DNA of 64,000 nucleotides, taken from Saprospiraceae bacterium. Lineage in GTDB: Bacteria > Bacteroidota > Bacteroidia > Chitinophagales > Saprospiraceae. The stretch is taken from NCBI GenBank assembly GCA_021739645.1, contig JAIPBL010000011.1, forward strand, positions 1 to 64,000. Direction: 5' to 3'. The position numbers and the translations under genes were made by a program. Shown here one piece after another: positions 1 to 9,618 of this stretch. How positions within the stretch are numbered: position 1 is the stretch's first letter; each line of letters begins with the position of its first letter. A model generated the notes under the pieces. The model saw only the letters and a list, made by a program, of their open reading frames with translations, was not told where the DNA came from and searched no databases.

Positions 1-17
1 CGATGGCTCCGTTCGTA

Positions 18-39
18 CTGCCGAAGTCCGCTTCGGCAG
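18..39. terminator. Short perfect hairpin at window edge
   Basis: A 9-bp perfect stem (18-26 with 31-39) closes a 4-nt loop. It could be the terminator of a gene lying left of the window, but no T-run follows on either strand. I see no convincing gene in positions 1-185. Confidence 0.3.
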
Positions 40-257
40 CGCAGACACTTCCAAGTTGCCTCAAGCAATCTATCGGAAATGATATGTCGAGCCAATTAGG
101 GGATGTTCGCTTCGCACAATGCACACACCTCAAAGAAACCTATTCTGTGGGCAATGGATATGGTTCAAAACCTCGACAACGTTAAATCCGAATTCATCAC
201 TCAACCATTTCAAACATCAAAAAAATAGCCAACATACTCACTTCCGGCAAAGCCCTT

Positions 258-1538
258 GTGCTGCTCGACCAGGCGTTCGTCTCTGGCGGAAACTTCGCAT
301 TGGGCGTACTGCTTGCCCGCTTCCTTGGCATGGAGGCATTTGGGGAGTACAGCCTGCTATGGATGGGAGTGTTGTTTGTGTTGAGCCTGCACCAGGCGTA
401 CATGACGCAGCCGCTGATGTCGTTGTTTGCAGGCAAAAAAACAGAAGGCGACCAATATCTGAAATCGCTTTTCAATTTGCAACTCACGGTGTCGGCAGGT
501 CTGGTGACGCTAGGCGCAGTTGCTTTTTTTGCAACCAAACTAGTCGGCATCTCGCATGATTGGGCCATGTACCTGCTGTTGGGCGGGTTCATTTCCGCGG
601 CCTATCTGCTGCAAGATTTTCTGAGACGGGCATTTTTTGTGAAACAACAATTCCGCCAGCCGCTCCTGATGGATGGCGTGTTGTATGGTATATTGTTTTT
701 GGCGCTGGTCGTCGGCTACCGCTTGGGAATCCTCGACCTGATTACGGCCCTGTGCTGCCTGTGCTTGGCGTATGGGGCGAGCGGCCTGCTCGGCTGCTTT
801 TTTGCCCAAAAAGCGGGGCTACTTCCGTTGTTTAAAGCAAAAAACAAAGAACAAATTCTCAAAACCGCAAAGGAACATTATCACTATTCTTATTGGTTGT
901 TGGGCACCTCCCTGGTACAATGGTTTTCTGGCAATTTCTTCCTCATCGCCGCAGCCGGAACACTCGGCACGGTAGCCGTGGGAGCGCTGCGGATGGCGCA
1001 GAACATGGTCGGGCTATGCCATGTACTATTTCTGGCCATGGAAAACATCGTACCAGCGGAAGCTGCCCAACACTTTTTTGAACATGGAAAAGAGAAAATG
1101 CTGGCCTACCTCCGGCGGGTCAGCCTGCTGGTGGGCATTCCTGTGTTGGGGATGCTGGCCACGCTGACACTGGCTTCACCGTGGCTCATCGGCAAGTTGT
1201 ACGGCACTGAATATCAGTCGTTTAGCTATTTGGTTGGCGCATATTCCGTGCTTTATGTCTTCGTGTACATCGGCTTCCCACTGCGGTTTGCCCTTCGCAC
1301 ATTGCAATATACTTCGCCGATTTTCCTAGCCTACTGCGGGAGTGCGGGAGTCAGTTTGCTGGTGGCCTTCCCAATGGCCAGAGCGTGGGGCATGAGCGGC
1401 GTGATGGCTGGGTTGATAGCTACGCAATTATTGACAATATTGGTTTATGCCTATTTTATTCAAAAAAAATCAGCGGAACTAACCAGTTCTTTTACCACCA
1501 AGTCAACATTAACCACTCCCCGTTCATTGAGCACATGA
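258..1538 (+). CDS. Wzx-like polysaccharide flippase (MATE/MVF superfamily)
   Basis: An integral membrane protein of about 426 residues, hydrophobic almost throughout with roughly 12 predicted membrane segments. The N-terminal stretch reading LDQAFVSGGNF followed by LLARFLGMEAFGEYSL is typical of lipid-linked oligosaccharide flippases, which move undecaprenyl-linked repeat units across the inner membrane. The nearest start is GTG at 258, but the frame stays open back to 186 and the residues there (ISNIKKIANILTSGKAL) look like the normal amphipathic N-terminus. The true start may therefore be an atypical codon such as ATT at 207. The stop overlaps the start of the next glycosyltransferase gene by ATGA, so the two are probably translationally coupled. 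The family call is from composition and context; the substrate is unknown. Confidence 0.75.
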   Translation: MLLDQAFVSGGNFALGVLLARFLGMEAFGEYSLLWMGVLFVLSLHQAYMTQPLMSLFAGKKTEGDQYLKSLFNLQLTVSAGLVTLGAVAFFATKLVGISHDWAMYLLLGGFISAAYLLQDFLRRAFFVKQQFRQPLLMDGVLYGILFLALVVGYRLGILDLITALCCLCLAYGASGLLGCFFAQKAGLLPLFKAKNKEQILKTAKEHYHYSYWLLGTSLVQWFSGNFFLIAAAGTLGTVAVGALRMAQNMVGLCHVLFLAMENIVPAEAAQHFFEHGKEKMLAYLRRVSLLVGIPVLGMLATLTLASPWLIGKLYGTEYQSFSYLVGAYSVLYVFVYIGFPLRFALRTLQYTSPIFLAYCGSAGVSLLVAFPMARAWGMSGVMAGLIATQLLTILVYAYFIQKKSAELTSSFTTKSTLTTPRSLST

Positions 1539-2650
1539 AAATCATACACGTCGTATTGGGGAAAGCGAACCCTAACCGCATGAATGGCGTCAACAAAGTG
1601 GCCTACCAACTCGCCAAAACCCAGCAGGAACTGGGTCACGAGGTCACGGTTTGGGGCATCGCCAATTCTTTGGAACACAACTATCCAAGCAGGAACTTTG
1701 AAACCAAGCTGTTCCTTCAATCCGCTCGAAAATGGCGGCTCGACCCAGCCCTGACGCAGGAGGTCAGACAGCTGAAAACGGGTGCGGTGCTGCACTTGCA
1801 CGGTGCCTTCATCCCCGAGTTCTTCCTGCTTTCACGGCTGCTCCGCCGTCGGCACATTCCTTATATCTACACGCCGCACGGCTCGCTCACGGAGGCGGCC
1901 ATGCAGCAAAGCAAATGGCGCAAGCAGGTGTATTTTTCTTTGTTTGAAAAAACGGTGATACGAAACGCCAAGGCCGTGCAATTGCTCGGCGACCAGGAGT
2001 TCAGCTACCTCGACCGGCTCGTGCGCATTGGTCACAAAAAGCTGATTCCCAACGGAATGGATCTCGCCGAACTGCCCGCTGGCCTCTGCCGCCCCAACAA
2101 CGAGCAGCTTGTTTTCAATTTTTGCGGCAGGCTCGACACCTACCACAAAGGGCTTGATCTGATGCTGTTCGGCTTCGCCCAATTCTTGGAGAAAGGCTAC
2201 CGTGCCCGGCTGGAAATCATCGGCGATGGGATAGACCGGGTGGAGTTGATGCGCCTCACCGATGCATTGGGCATTGCGGAGCACGTCGTTTTTCATGGGG
2301 CAAAATTCGGCGACGAGAAATACCGCCTCATGGCACAGGGAGACGTGTTCCTGCACACCAGCCGCATGGAGGGCTTCCCGATGGCGGTGCTGGAAGCGGC
2401 GGCGCTTGGCCTGCCTTGCCTCACCAGCGAGCCGACGAACATCAACCGTTTTGTGCGGCAGCACGATGCGGGCTTTCCGTTGGCCGAGGGGCACACGCTC
2501 GACAGCATTTGCGAAGCGATGGGATCTGCTTTTGATTTTTATCAAAACAAGAGACTACAGGAAAAGGGCGAAAATGCACGTGCCATGGTACAGCAGGCTT
2601 TTGACTGGAAAAACATCTGCCAGGAGTTGGTGGAGGTGTACGGTGAATAA
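1535..2650 (+). CDS. Glycosyltransferase family 4 (GT-B fold)
   Basis: A 371-residue cytoplasmic or membrane-associated glycosyltransferase that should transfer a sugar from a nucleotide donor to a growing surface polysaccharide. The N-terminal acceptor half has the GT4 pattern GVNKVAYQLAKTQQELGHEV. The C-terminal donor half contains RLDTYHKGLDLML and the hallmark EX7E motif EGFPMAVLE, with Glu279 and Glu287. The ATG at 1535 overlaps the flippase stop as ATGA; a longer in-frame start upstream would lie inside the flippase gene and is rejected. A 12-bp hairpin follows the stop. Sugar specificity cannot be read from the sequence. Confidence 0.9.
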   Translation: MKIIHVVLGKANPNRMNGVNKVAYQLAKTQQELGHEVTVWGIANSLEHNYPSRNFETKLFLQSARKWRLDPALTQEVRQLKTGAVLHLHGAFIPEFFLLSRLLRRRHIPYIYTPHGSLTEAAMQQSKWRKQVYFSLFEKTVIRNAKAVQLLGDQEFSYLDRLVRIGHKKLIPNGMDLAELPAGLCRPNNEQLVFNFCGRLDTYHKGLDLMLFGFAQFLEKGYRARLEIIGDGIDRVELMRLTDALGIAEHVVFHGAKFGDEKYRLMAQGDVFLHTSRMEGFPMAVLEAAALGLPCLTSEPTNINRFVRQHDAGFPLAEGHTLDSICEAMGSAFDFYQNKRLQEKGENARAMVQQAFDWKNICQELVEVYGE

Positions 2651-2663
2651 TTCCAAAAAAAGA

Positions 2664-2692
2664 GGGTGCGAATTTTTCCCAAATTCGCACCC
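2664..2692 (+). terminator. 12-bp hairpin after glycosyltransferase gene
   Basis: A perfect 12-bp inverted repeat (2664-2675 with 2681-2692) closes a 5-nt loop 13 nt after the stop codon. An A-run precedes it, but no clear T-run follows on the plus strand, so termination is plausible rather than certain. Confidence 0.55.
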
Positions 2693-2817
2693 TTCTCCCA
2701 TCCTGGGAAAAATAACGACTTACGAAAGTGGCTAAATAACTGATTATCAGTGCCTTATTTTTTGTCAAGTTTTTTGGAATAGTATTGAACGTAAGCACTA
2801 TTTTCAATAAACAAACA

Positions 2818-5800
2818 ATGAACACGACACTACTACCTGCCAATTTTCCGTCTAAGCATTTCCTTCTTTTCCTAATTCTTGCCACGGTCTTGCTGTATTC
2901 CAAAACAGTGAACGGGCAAAGCCTCACTTTTGCGAACACCGTACCCTCATCCCTGACGGTATGCCAACCAGGCGAACAGTTCACCGTTTCCTTTACCAAC
3001 ATAACGGGCAGTACGATGCCAAGCTTTTTGGCCACCGTGCAGTTCCCGACGGGCGTGACTTATGTGGCCGGGAGTTTGACCAATGTCAACGGCACCACCG
3101 TTGTTCAGCAAAACATCACAAACCTCGGTAACGTGACCTTCTCGGGAGGCAGTTTGGCGAATAACGCTTCGGTTCAGTTCACCATCACTGCCGAGGCGGC
3201 AGTAGCCGCATATACCGCCGCCCAGAGCGGCACGGTATTCAAAAATACGGTCAGCGTCACCTTCCCCGGTGGCAGTGGCTCCAACCTGACGAACGCCTAT
3301 AACCTGCTGTATCCAGCATTGAGTATTACCACGGTCAATGCCATGGCCGCTTCGGCTTATGTGGGGCAGACTTTTACGAGAACCGTTACCATCGTGAACG
3401 GTGGATACGGAAAGGCGTCGTCCATCACTTTGCTGGATACCCACAACAGCAACTTGCTGTGGGTTTCCGCCGACAAGGGCACACTCAACCCTGCTGGCAG
3501 CATCTTGACTTTGTCATCGGCTGATTTTGCGGGTGTCGGTGACGGCGACGGTTTTTTTGAACAAAATGAAGCCATCACCATCACGCAAACCATCACGGCC
3601 AGCGGTTGCAGCAGTGCCCAATCCACGTTGCAAGCCTTCTGGGGCTGTAACAACCAAACTTCGGGCAGCAACTTGAAATACCCCTACACGACCATCTCGC
3701 TGTATGCCCCGACCATGGCCGCAGCAGTCACCCAAAGTTTCAATACCTGCGTGGACGGCTCGGCCAACCTGCAGTCCGTGAAATTCACCAACAACGGCAC
3801 GGGCCCAGCGAATGCGGCAGTGCTCAATATTTTCCAAAACCCGGGGAACAGCTATTCGAGGATAGACCCCTCCAGCATCCAGTACAACATCAACGGGGGC
3901 AGTTTTACCACTGCAACACCTACCAGCACGACCACCTTCACTGACCCAGGTTGTTTGGGCAGCACACCGGTCAAGGCATTTTTGCTCAGTTTGCCCAACG
4001 TCCCGCCCGGCTCGAACATACTCGTGCGATGGAACAGCTACACTTGCACCAGCGGCGTTTGCACGGCGATGGATTTTATGGGCTGGGAGTACAGCCTGGC
4101 CTACACGGATATGTGCAACAGCAAAAACTACACAAAAGCTGGTGTGGGGCAAGCCCCAAGAAACAAGGATTTCAGCGTTTTTGCAGAATCGCCTTCCGAC
4201 CTGACCAATGGCCAAGTGGGCGAGTATGTTTATACCTTGACGAAGGCTGTATTAAACATGCCTTCGGGAACCACCCCATTATTCGAAGCCGTTTTTGACC
4301 TTCCAGATGGCTTGAAATGGAGCGGGAATAACAGCGACCTGACTTTCAACAGTGGCCAAACGGCATGGACGCCCAGCACTGTCGTGTATTCAGCCATCAC
4401 CAAACAACTGAAAGCGTCCTACCCATACCCTGTGCCTTTTACGCTGGACCATGCCGAACTGCACCTGAAACTTTCGCTGGACTGCACCGTGCCAAACGTG
4501 AACGGCATGGCCACCGTGAACATGCAGTTGTTTTACAACATGAACAATGCTTGTTCCACTCCTTTCCGGTTGCCACTGACGTGCAGCACACCAGCGGTCA
4601 CGAACCTGCACTGCTCTGGCACTTGCACGGAAGGGCTTAATTTCAAAAGCTTTCAGGTGGAAAGAGAATCCTTCGGGCAACCGGACAACAACGCTGATGG
4701 ACTGCCAGACAGCGGCGGCTCCTTGGATTTATCCAAAATAAGAAAGAACCGGGTGATGGTCAGTGACCTCTTCAAAACCACCTTTGTGGGAGAGGTCAAG
4801 ACTTCCGCACAATTCCCGAACTGGAGCTACGGCAAAGCCGTTTCAATAATACCACAAGGTGACAAGATAACGGTGCAGAGCGCAAGCGTCAGCATCACGG
4901 ACGCCAGCACGGGCCAAGTGCTTACCTGCAACAATGTACCTTTTACCAACACCTTGAGCGGAACCGTCCGCACTGTAAAATATGATTTCAGCGCATCGGC
5001 ATTGTCCGGTGCCGGGTGTTCGGCGTTCAGTGGTTTTGTGATGGAAAACGGCGACCAAATTACTGTGGTTGCCCATTACAAAGTGACTGGGAACATTGGG
5101 GGTGCCATCCAGCAAATACAAATACTGAATGATTTTTATGTCAGCCCTACGGCCAATGGGACAACCTACCAATGCGACGACTGGAACGGCAATCTAACGA
5201 TAGTCGGCTATTATTTTGAGCAATCAAAATCAGAGGACTACACCATCACAGAATGCACCAAAACCATCGAGCAGAGCTTTTATATGAGCATCGGAAACTG
5301 CTGCTCCAACTTTGCCGGAGGCGATTATTTTCCGTATGAATACCGGAACTGGGCAAAGGTGAAAAAAATGACGGTGGCAATGCCCGCTGGCTACTCGCTG
5401 GTCTCGTCGTACATGAAGCACTACCGCACCCGCTCCACGAACGCCACCACCATGGAACAGGTGAACATCACGCCATCGGTGGTGTCGGGCCAAAACCTGA
5501 CCTTCGAGCTGGGCAACTATTTCACCAACAGCGGCGGCTCGTTGAACCCGAGCGACGACGGCTTCAACGGCACTGTTTACCTCGAAGTGAAACCCACCTG
5601 CACTACCCAGGTAAATTCCTTCAAGAACATGACCTGGACCGTTACGTTTTTGCCAAGCACTGAGCTGGGCGGCACCGAAACAACGGCCTACACGAGCACT
5701 GCCGACCGTTTGAAGTACAGGCGGGGCAAACCAGTCGTGTCCACCCTCTTCCAAACCGTGGACGGCGTTGGCACCACCGTTAGCTGGGATGTGGCGGTCG

Positions 5801-8800
5801 CCAACAGTACGGCGCCTGCGCCATATACCTGGATTTTTCCATTTTCACCCAATAGTGCGATGAACGTGGTGGAGGTCAAAGATTTGTCGAACAACAGCAT
5901 CATAACGCCCCAAAACGGTTTTTACCAGTTGGGCAACTACACCACCAATCAGTCCAAAAACTACCGCATCACGGCCAGTTACAATTCCTGCGCTGCCTCT
6001 TCGCTGGTCGTTTATTCAGGGTATAACTGCGACGGGTATCCCAACAACCTTGGGACCTTTCCGTGCACCTTCGAAGAGTACCTCTTGTACGTTAATCCGC
6101 AACCCTCCGAACTGCAGGTCAAGTTGAACACCCTCTTTGATGCAAACGACCCCTGCAACCCCATAGTTGGCATGGAGATGGAGCTTTTGAGTGCCAAATT
6201 GGGCGCGGTTACAGATATTGATATTGCATTGACGCTGGCGACCAACCACCATATCAGCCTCGTGAACGGATCGGTGCAGAAGAAATACCCAGCGGCGGGC
6301 AGTTTCCAAGCTGTGGCCACGCCGCCTTTGGTCGGCAACACTTACAATATTGCCGTGAACAGCCTTGACGCAACCATCGCCAGCAAGGGCTTGGTTGGCA
6401 TCACGGACGTTACCTCGAACAAAATCACCCTGCGGATGAACATGCTCCTGGGAGAGGATTTTTTGCCGGGTGAAACGGTGTATATTGACGTGGACTCCAA
6501 GCGGGCCTGCAAAGACCCCATGCCCAGGCTGTCAACCGCTTTTGACCCAAATGCCGTTTTTCAGAAAAAAGAAGGCATCGGCTTCTCAGCCACGGGCGAC
6601 CACTGGGGCGCAAGCTGGGGCGACTACGACAACGACGGCTATCCTGACCTGTTTTTGGTCACCAACGACATTTCGCAACCCAACGAGCTTTACCACAACA
6701 ACCACAACGGAACGTTCACGAAAGTGACTTCTGGCCCCATTGCCACCGACCATGCCCCATCAGTTTCGTCTTCTTGGGCAGATTACGACAACGATGGCGA
6801 CCTCGACCTCTACGTTGGGAACAATATCGGCTACCCGAATTACCTGTATCGAAACGAGGGCAGCGGCAGTTTCACAAAAATCCTGAACGACCCGATAGTG
6901 ACCGACATCGGCTATTCGCACGGCGTGAGCTGGGGCGACTACGACAACGACGGCTTTGTGGACATGTTCGTGGCCACTTTTTGGGAAACCAACTTCAACC
7001 TGCTCTACCACAACAACGGCGACGGCAGCTTCTCGAAGGCTTCGAACAACGCCATTGCCAACGAGGCATCCAAGTCTGTCTCCGGTGTGTGGGGGGATTA
7101 CAACAACGACGGCTTTGTTGACCTATTTGTGTCAAATGCCGGTGGCAAAAACAACAGCCTTTACAAAAACAAAGGGAATGGCAATTTTGAAAAAATCACC
7201 AGCGGGGCTATCGTGACCGATGGCGGCAACAGCGTGGGCGGCAGTTGGGGAGACTTTAACAACGACGGCTACCTCGACCTTTTTGTGGCAAACGCTGGCA
7301 CGGAGCACAATTTTTTGTACAAAAACAACGGGAACGGCACATTTACGAAAATCACCAATTCTCCAGTAGTGACCAATGAAGGCCACTCGCACGGTAGCGC
7401 TTGGTGCGATTTTGACAACGATGGCGACCTAGACCTTTTCATCGCCAACGACGGCCAGAACAACCGGCTCTACCGCAACGATGGCAACGAGGTTTTTGCC
7501 TTGGTGGACAATGCCATCTCCAACGACGGCGGCCTGTCCTTTGGCGCAGCCTGGGCCGATTTTGACCTAGACGGCGACTTAGATTTGTACGTGGCGAACC
7601 GGGAAAACACGGGCGACTTTATTTATGAAAATGTAAAAGCCAATTGCATGAACTCGATTTCCTTCAAGCTGCACGGCACGGCGTCGAACGCTGCCGCCCT
7701 CGGCGCAAGGGTCTATGGATATGCGATAATAAACGGCCAGCCAGTGGTTCAGATGCAGCAGGTAAGCGCCCAAACGGGTGGTGGCACGGGTAGCCAAAGC
7801 GACCTTGTCTTGACATTCGGCCTCGGCGATGCCAACGTCATGGACTCCGTGTTGGTGGTTTGGCCTTCCGGTTATCGGCAGAAACTAAGCACACAAGCAG
7901 CCAACCAGCGGGTGGACATCACGGAGGAAAACGCCTCCGAAGTATGCGGCATGGTCTATTTCGATGCCAATGACAACTGCCAAAAAGACGCTGGCGAAGC
8001 GGGCATTCCGAATACCAAAATCGTGCTCCAGCCCGGCGACATCAGCGCCTACACTGCGGATGATGGGCGTTATTCGGTTTTCGTAAAAACGGGCACTTAC
8101 ACCATCCAAGAAATTACTGGAGGAAACTGGTCGCCAATTTGCCCAAACCCACAAGGCACTCGCACGGTGAACGTGTCGGCCCTCGGCAAACAGTTCTGCG
8201 ACAACGATTTTGGCAACACGGCAGCCTGTGCGCTGCCCGACCTCTACGCCACGGTAGCAACCACTGCCCACCGCATCGGCTCGAAAAACCTGATGGTGGT
8301 CAATTTTGAAAACATGGGCGCCACCAAATCCACCGCCACGCTGATGACGGTCAATTTGCCAGCGGCCATACAACTGCTGACCAGCACACTGCCCTTCCAC
8401 GGCTACGAAGAGAACACGGCCACTTGGCAGCTTGGCGAACTTCAGCCGGGCCAAAAAGGCGCCATCTACCTGACCTACCAAATATCTGGCGGAACGGCGA
8501 TTGGCAGCCTACTGCATGTAACAGCCATACTTTCGTGCAACGAAGAAGACTGCAACACCAGCAACGACCGCTTCACGGAATCGAGCATGGCAGTGGCGTC
8601 CTTCGACCCCAACGACATCAGCGTGAACCCGGAGCGCTTCGTGCGGGAAGGAGAATGGTTGCAGTACAAAATCCGCTTCCAGAACGTGGGCAATCTGCCC
8701 GCTGCTCAGGTGCGGGTGGAAGACCTGCTGCCAGCGGAATTGGATGCGACTACCCTCGAAATGGGCACGGCCAGCCACACGTTCAAGTTCCAGTCGGACG

Positions 8801-9294
8801 GCGACAAACTGGTTTGGATCTTCCCGAATATCAACCTGGCGGACAGCTTGAACAACGAACCGGAGAGCCACGGGTTCTTGACCTTCCGCATCAAACTGAG
8901 GGCAGGCTTGGAGCTTGGCACTGAAATCAGGAACAAGGCCAACATCTATTTCGACGGCCACCAGCCCGTGCTGACCAACACGGTGGAAAACATACTGGTT
9001 GCTCCCAATAATGGCAGGACAAGTAGTTTGACGACCTACCCGCTCATGGTTTACCCAAGCCCTTCATCGGGGAAGTTTACGATACAATCCCTTGACTTGA
9101 GCCAGAATCCGAGCGATTTCTTCGTGGAAATCCTGCTTTTGGACCAGCTTGGAAAGCCAGTTTTCACCGCTACCGATGTCAACAGCCAGCGGGCCTTGCT
9201 GGAGGTGAAAGAAGTGCCAGCCGGCACCTACTTCGTAAAGGCGGTGGACAACAACGGGGAGTTGTACCTGGGCAAGGTGGTGCTGGCAAGATAA
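2818..9294 (+). CDS. Giant T9SS-exported FG-GAP/ASPIC-UnbV surface protein
   Basis: A 2158-residue secreted protein. ATG 2818 gives a signal peptide ending near VNGQS; an upstream in-frame TTG at 2785 would put polar residues before it and is rejected. Residues about 30-1240 are Cys-containing Ig-like/DUF11-like modules. Residues about 1250-1600 hold seven FG-GAP/VCBS calcium-binding repeats with motifs such as WGDYDNDGYPDLF. An ASPIC/UnbV domain follows (about 1608-1690), then an SdrD B-like module (about 1709-1790), a Bacteroidota conserved module starting near FDPNDISVNPERF (about 1927), and a type-A T9SS sorting domain (about 2074-2158) starting near YPLMVYPSPSSGKF. It is expected on the cell surface, possibly binding glycans or other cells. 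Lying between polysaccharide genes suggests a linked surface role, but no specific function can be assigned. Confidence 0.92.
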   Translation: MNTTLLPANFPSKHFLLFLILATVLLYSKTVNGQSLTFANTVPSSLTVCQPGEQFTVSFTNITGSTMPSFLATVQFPTGVTYVAGSLTNVNGTTVVQQNITNLGNVTFSGGSLANNASVQFTITAEAAVAAYTAAQSGTVFKNTVSVTFPGGSGSNLTNAYNLLYPALSITTVNAMAASAYVGQTFTRTVTIVNGGYGKASSITLLDTHNSNLLWVSADKGTLNPAGSILTLSSADFAGVGDGDGFFEQNEAITITQTITASGCSSAQSTLQAFWGCNNQTSGSNLKYPYTTISLYAPTMAAAVTQSFNTCVDGSANLQSVKFTNNGTGPANAAVLNIFQNPGNSYSRIDPSSIQYNINGGSFTTATPTSTTTFTDPGCLGSTPVKAFLLSLPNVPPGSNILVRWNSYTCTSGVCTAMDFMGWEYSLAYTDMCNSKNYTKAGVGQAPRNKDFSVFAESPSDLTNGQVGEYVYTLTKAVLNMPSGTTPLFEAVFDLPDGLKWSGNNSDLTFNSGQTAWTPSTVVYSAITKQLKASYPYPVPFTLDHAELHLKLSLDCTVPNVNGMATVNMQLFYNMNNACSTPFRLPLTCSTPAVTNLHCSGTCTEGLNFKSFQVERESFGQPDNNADGLPDSGGSLDLSKIRKNRVMVSDLFKTTFVGEVKTSAQFPNWSYGKAVSIIPQGDKITVQSASVSITDASTGQVLTCNNVPFTNTLSGTVRTVKYDFSASALSGAGCSAFSGFVMENGDQITVVAHYKVTGNIGGAIQQIQILNDFYVSPTANGTTYQCDDWNGNLTIVGYYFEQSKSEDYTITECTKTIEQSFYMSIGNCCSNFAGGDYFPYEYRNWAKVKKMTVAMPAGYSLVSSYMKHYRTRSTNATTMEQVNITPSVVSGQNLTFELGNYFTNSGGSLNPSDDGFNGTVYLEVKPTCTTQVNSFKNMTWTVTFLPSTELGGTETTAYTSTADRLKYRRGKPVVSTLFQTVDGVGTTVSWDVAVANSTAPAPYTWIFPFSPNSAMNVVEVKDLSNNSIITPQNGFYQLGNYTTNQSKNYRITASYNSCAASSLVVYSGYNCDGYPNNLGTFPCTFEEYLLYVNPQPSELQVKLNTLFDANDPCNPIVGMEMELLSAKLGAVTDIDIALTLATNHHISLVNGSVQKKYPAAGSFQAVATPPLVGNTYNIAVNSLDATIASKGLVGITDVTSNKITLRMNMLLGEDFLPGETVYIDVDSKRACKDPMPRLSTAFDPNAVFQKKEGIGFSATGDHWGASWGDYDNDGYPDLFLVTNDISQPNELYHNNHNGTFTKVTSGPIATDHAPSVSSSWADYDNDGDLDLYVGNNIGYPNYLYRNEGSGSFTKILNDPIVTDIGYSHGVSWGDYDNDGFVDMFVATFWETNFNLLYHNNGDGSFSKASNNAIANEASKSVSGVWGDYNNDGFVDLFVSNAGGKNNSLYKNKGNGNFEKITSGAIVTDGGNSVGGSWGDFNNDGYLDLFVANAGTEHNFLYKNNGNGTFTKITNSPVVTNEGHSHGSAWCDFDNDGDLDLFIANDGQNNRLYRNDGNEVFALVDNAISNDGGLSFGAAWADFDLDGDLDLYVANRENTGDFIYENVKANCMNSISFKLHGTASNAAALGARVYGYAIINGQPVVQMQQVSAQTGGGTGSQSDLVLTFGLGDANVMDSVLVVWPSGYRQKLSTQAANQRVDITEENASEVCGMVYFDANDNCQKDAGEAGIPNTKIVLQPGDISAYTADDGRYSVFVKTGTYTIQEITGGNWSPICPNPQGTRTVNVSALGKQFCDNDFGNTAACALPDLYATVATTAHRIGSKNLMVVNFENMGATKSTATLMTVNLPAAIQLLTSTLPFHGYEENTATWQLGELQPGQKGAIYLTYQISGGTAIGSLLHVTAILSCNEEDCNTSNDRFTESSMAVASFDPNDISVNPERFVREGEWLQYKIRFQNVGNLPAAQVRVEDLLPAELDATTLEMGTASHTFKFQSDGDKLVWIFPNINLADSLNNEPESHGFLTFRIKLRAGLELGTEIRNKANIYFDGHQPVLTNTVENILVAPNNGRTSSLTTYPLMVYPSPSSGKFTIQSLDLSQNPSDFFVEILLLDQLGKPVFTATDVNSQRALLEVKEVPAGTYFVKAVDNNGELYLGKVVLAR

Positions 9295-9350
9295 CAGCCA
9301 GCCTTTTCCCAAAATGGGATTTTATTCCAATACTCAATCATAAAACAAAC

Positions 9351-9402
9351 AAAACTAAGCTGCTTAATTCATTGGCAAACAATGGGTTAGGCAGTTTTTT
9401 AT
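9351..9402 (+). terminator. Imperfect hairpin plus T-run after FG-GAP gene
   Basis: Arms at about 9351-9371 and 9380-9396 pair imperfectly and are followed by six T residues. This is the likely intrinsic terminator of the giant surface-protein gene. Confidence 0.5.
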
Positions 9403-9550
9403 TATTGGCATTTTTATGGAAGCCCTATGGTCAGTGATAATGAAATAAAGGGTCATCCCCCAGAATTTGATATTTGAATTCAAAGTCAATGATTGAATTT
9501 TGGCAATTCCAAGGCACCCTTTGAGAGGTGGGATTATCAAACCCCACGCC

Positions 9551-9585
9551 GAGACCTGACAGGTTTTGAAAACCTGTCAGGTCTC
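9551..9585. repeat. 17-bp perfect intergenic palindrome
   Basis: Positions 9551-9567 are the exact reverse complement of 9569-9585 with a single-base centre. It has no T-run and sits 34 nt before the next start codon, so it looks like a dispersed palindromic repeat rather than a terminator. I see no second copy in this window. Confidence 0.8.
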
Positions 9586-9618
9586 GTGGAAGAAGGAGTG
9601 AGCGTAAAAAAGGGCACC

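Larger units (their letters stand above)
9295..9618. other. Intergenic region with terminator and palindrome
   Basis: This gap between the FG-GAP gene and the O-antigen ligase gene contains an imperfect terminator-like hairpin and a 17-bp perfect palindrome, listed separately. The reading frame of the downstream gene is open through the right part, but I do not believe it is coding because it crosses the palindrome. No other gene is visible. Confidence 0.6.

Noticed and set aside
3-185. Short open frame at the left edge
   Set aside because: Low-complexity translation over a hairpin with no family resemblance or promoter.
2785-2817. TTG start extending the FG-GAP protein by 11 residues
   Set aside because: It would put polar residues ahead of the signal peptide; ATG 2818 gives a normal one.
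9493-9618. N-terminal 42-codon extension of the O-antigen-ligase-like protein
   Set aside because: It crosses a 17-bp perfect palindrome and adds a hydrophilic stretch not expected in this family.
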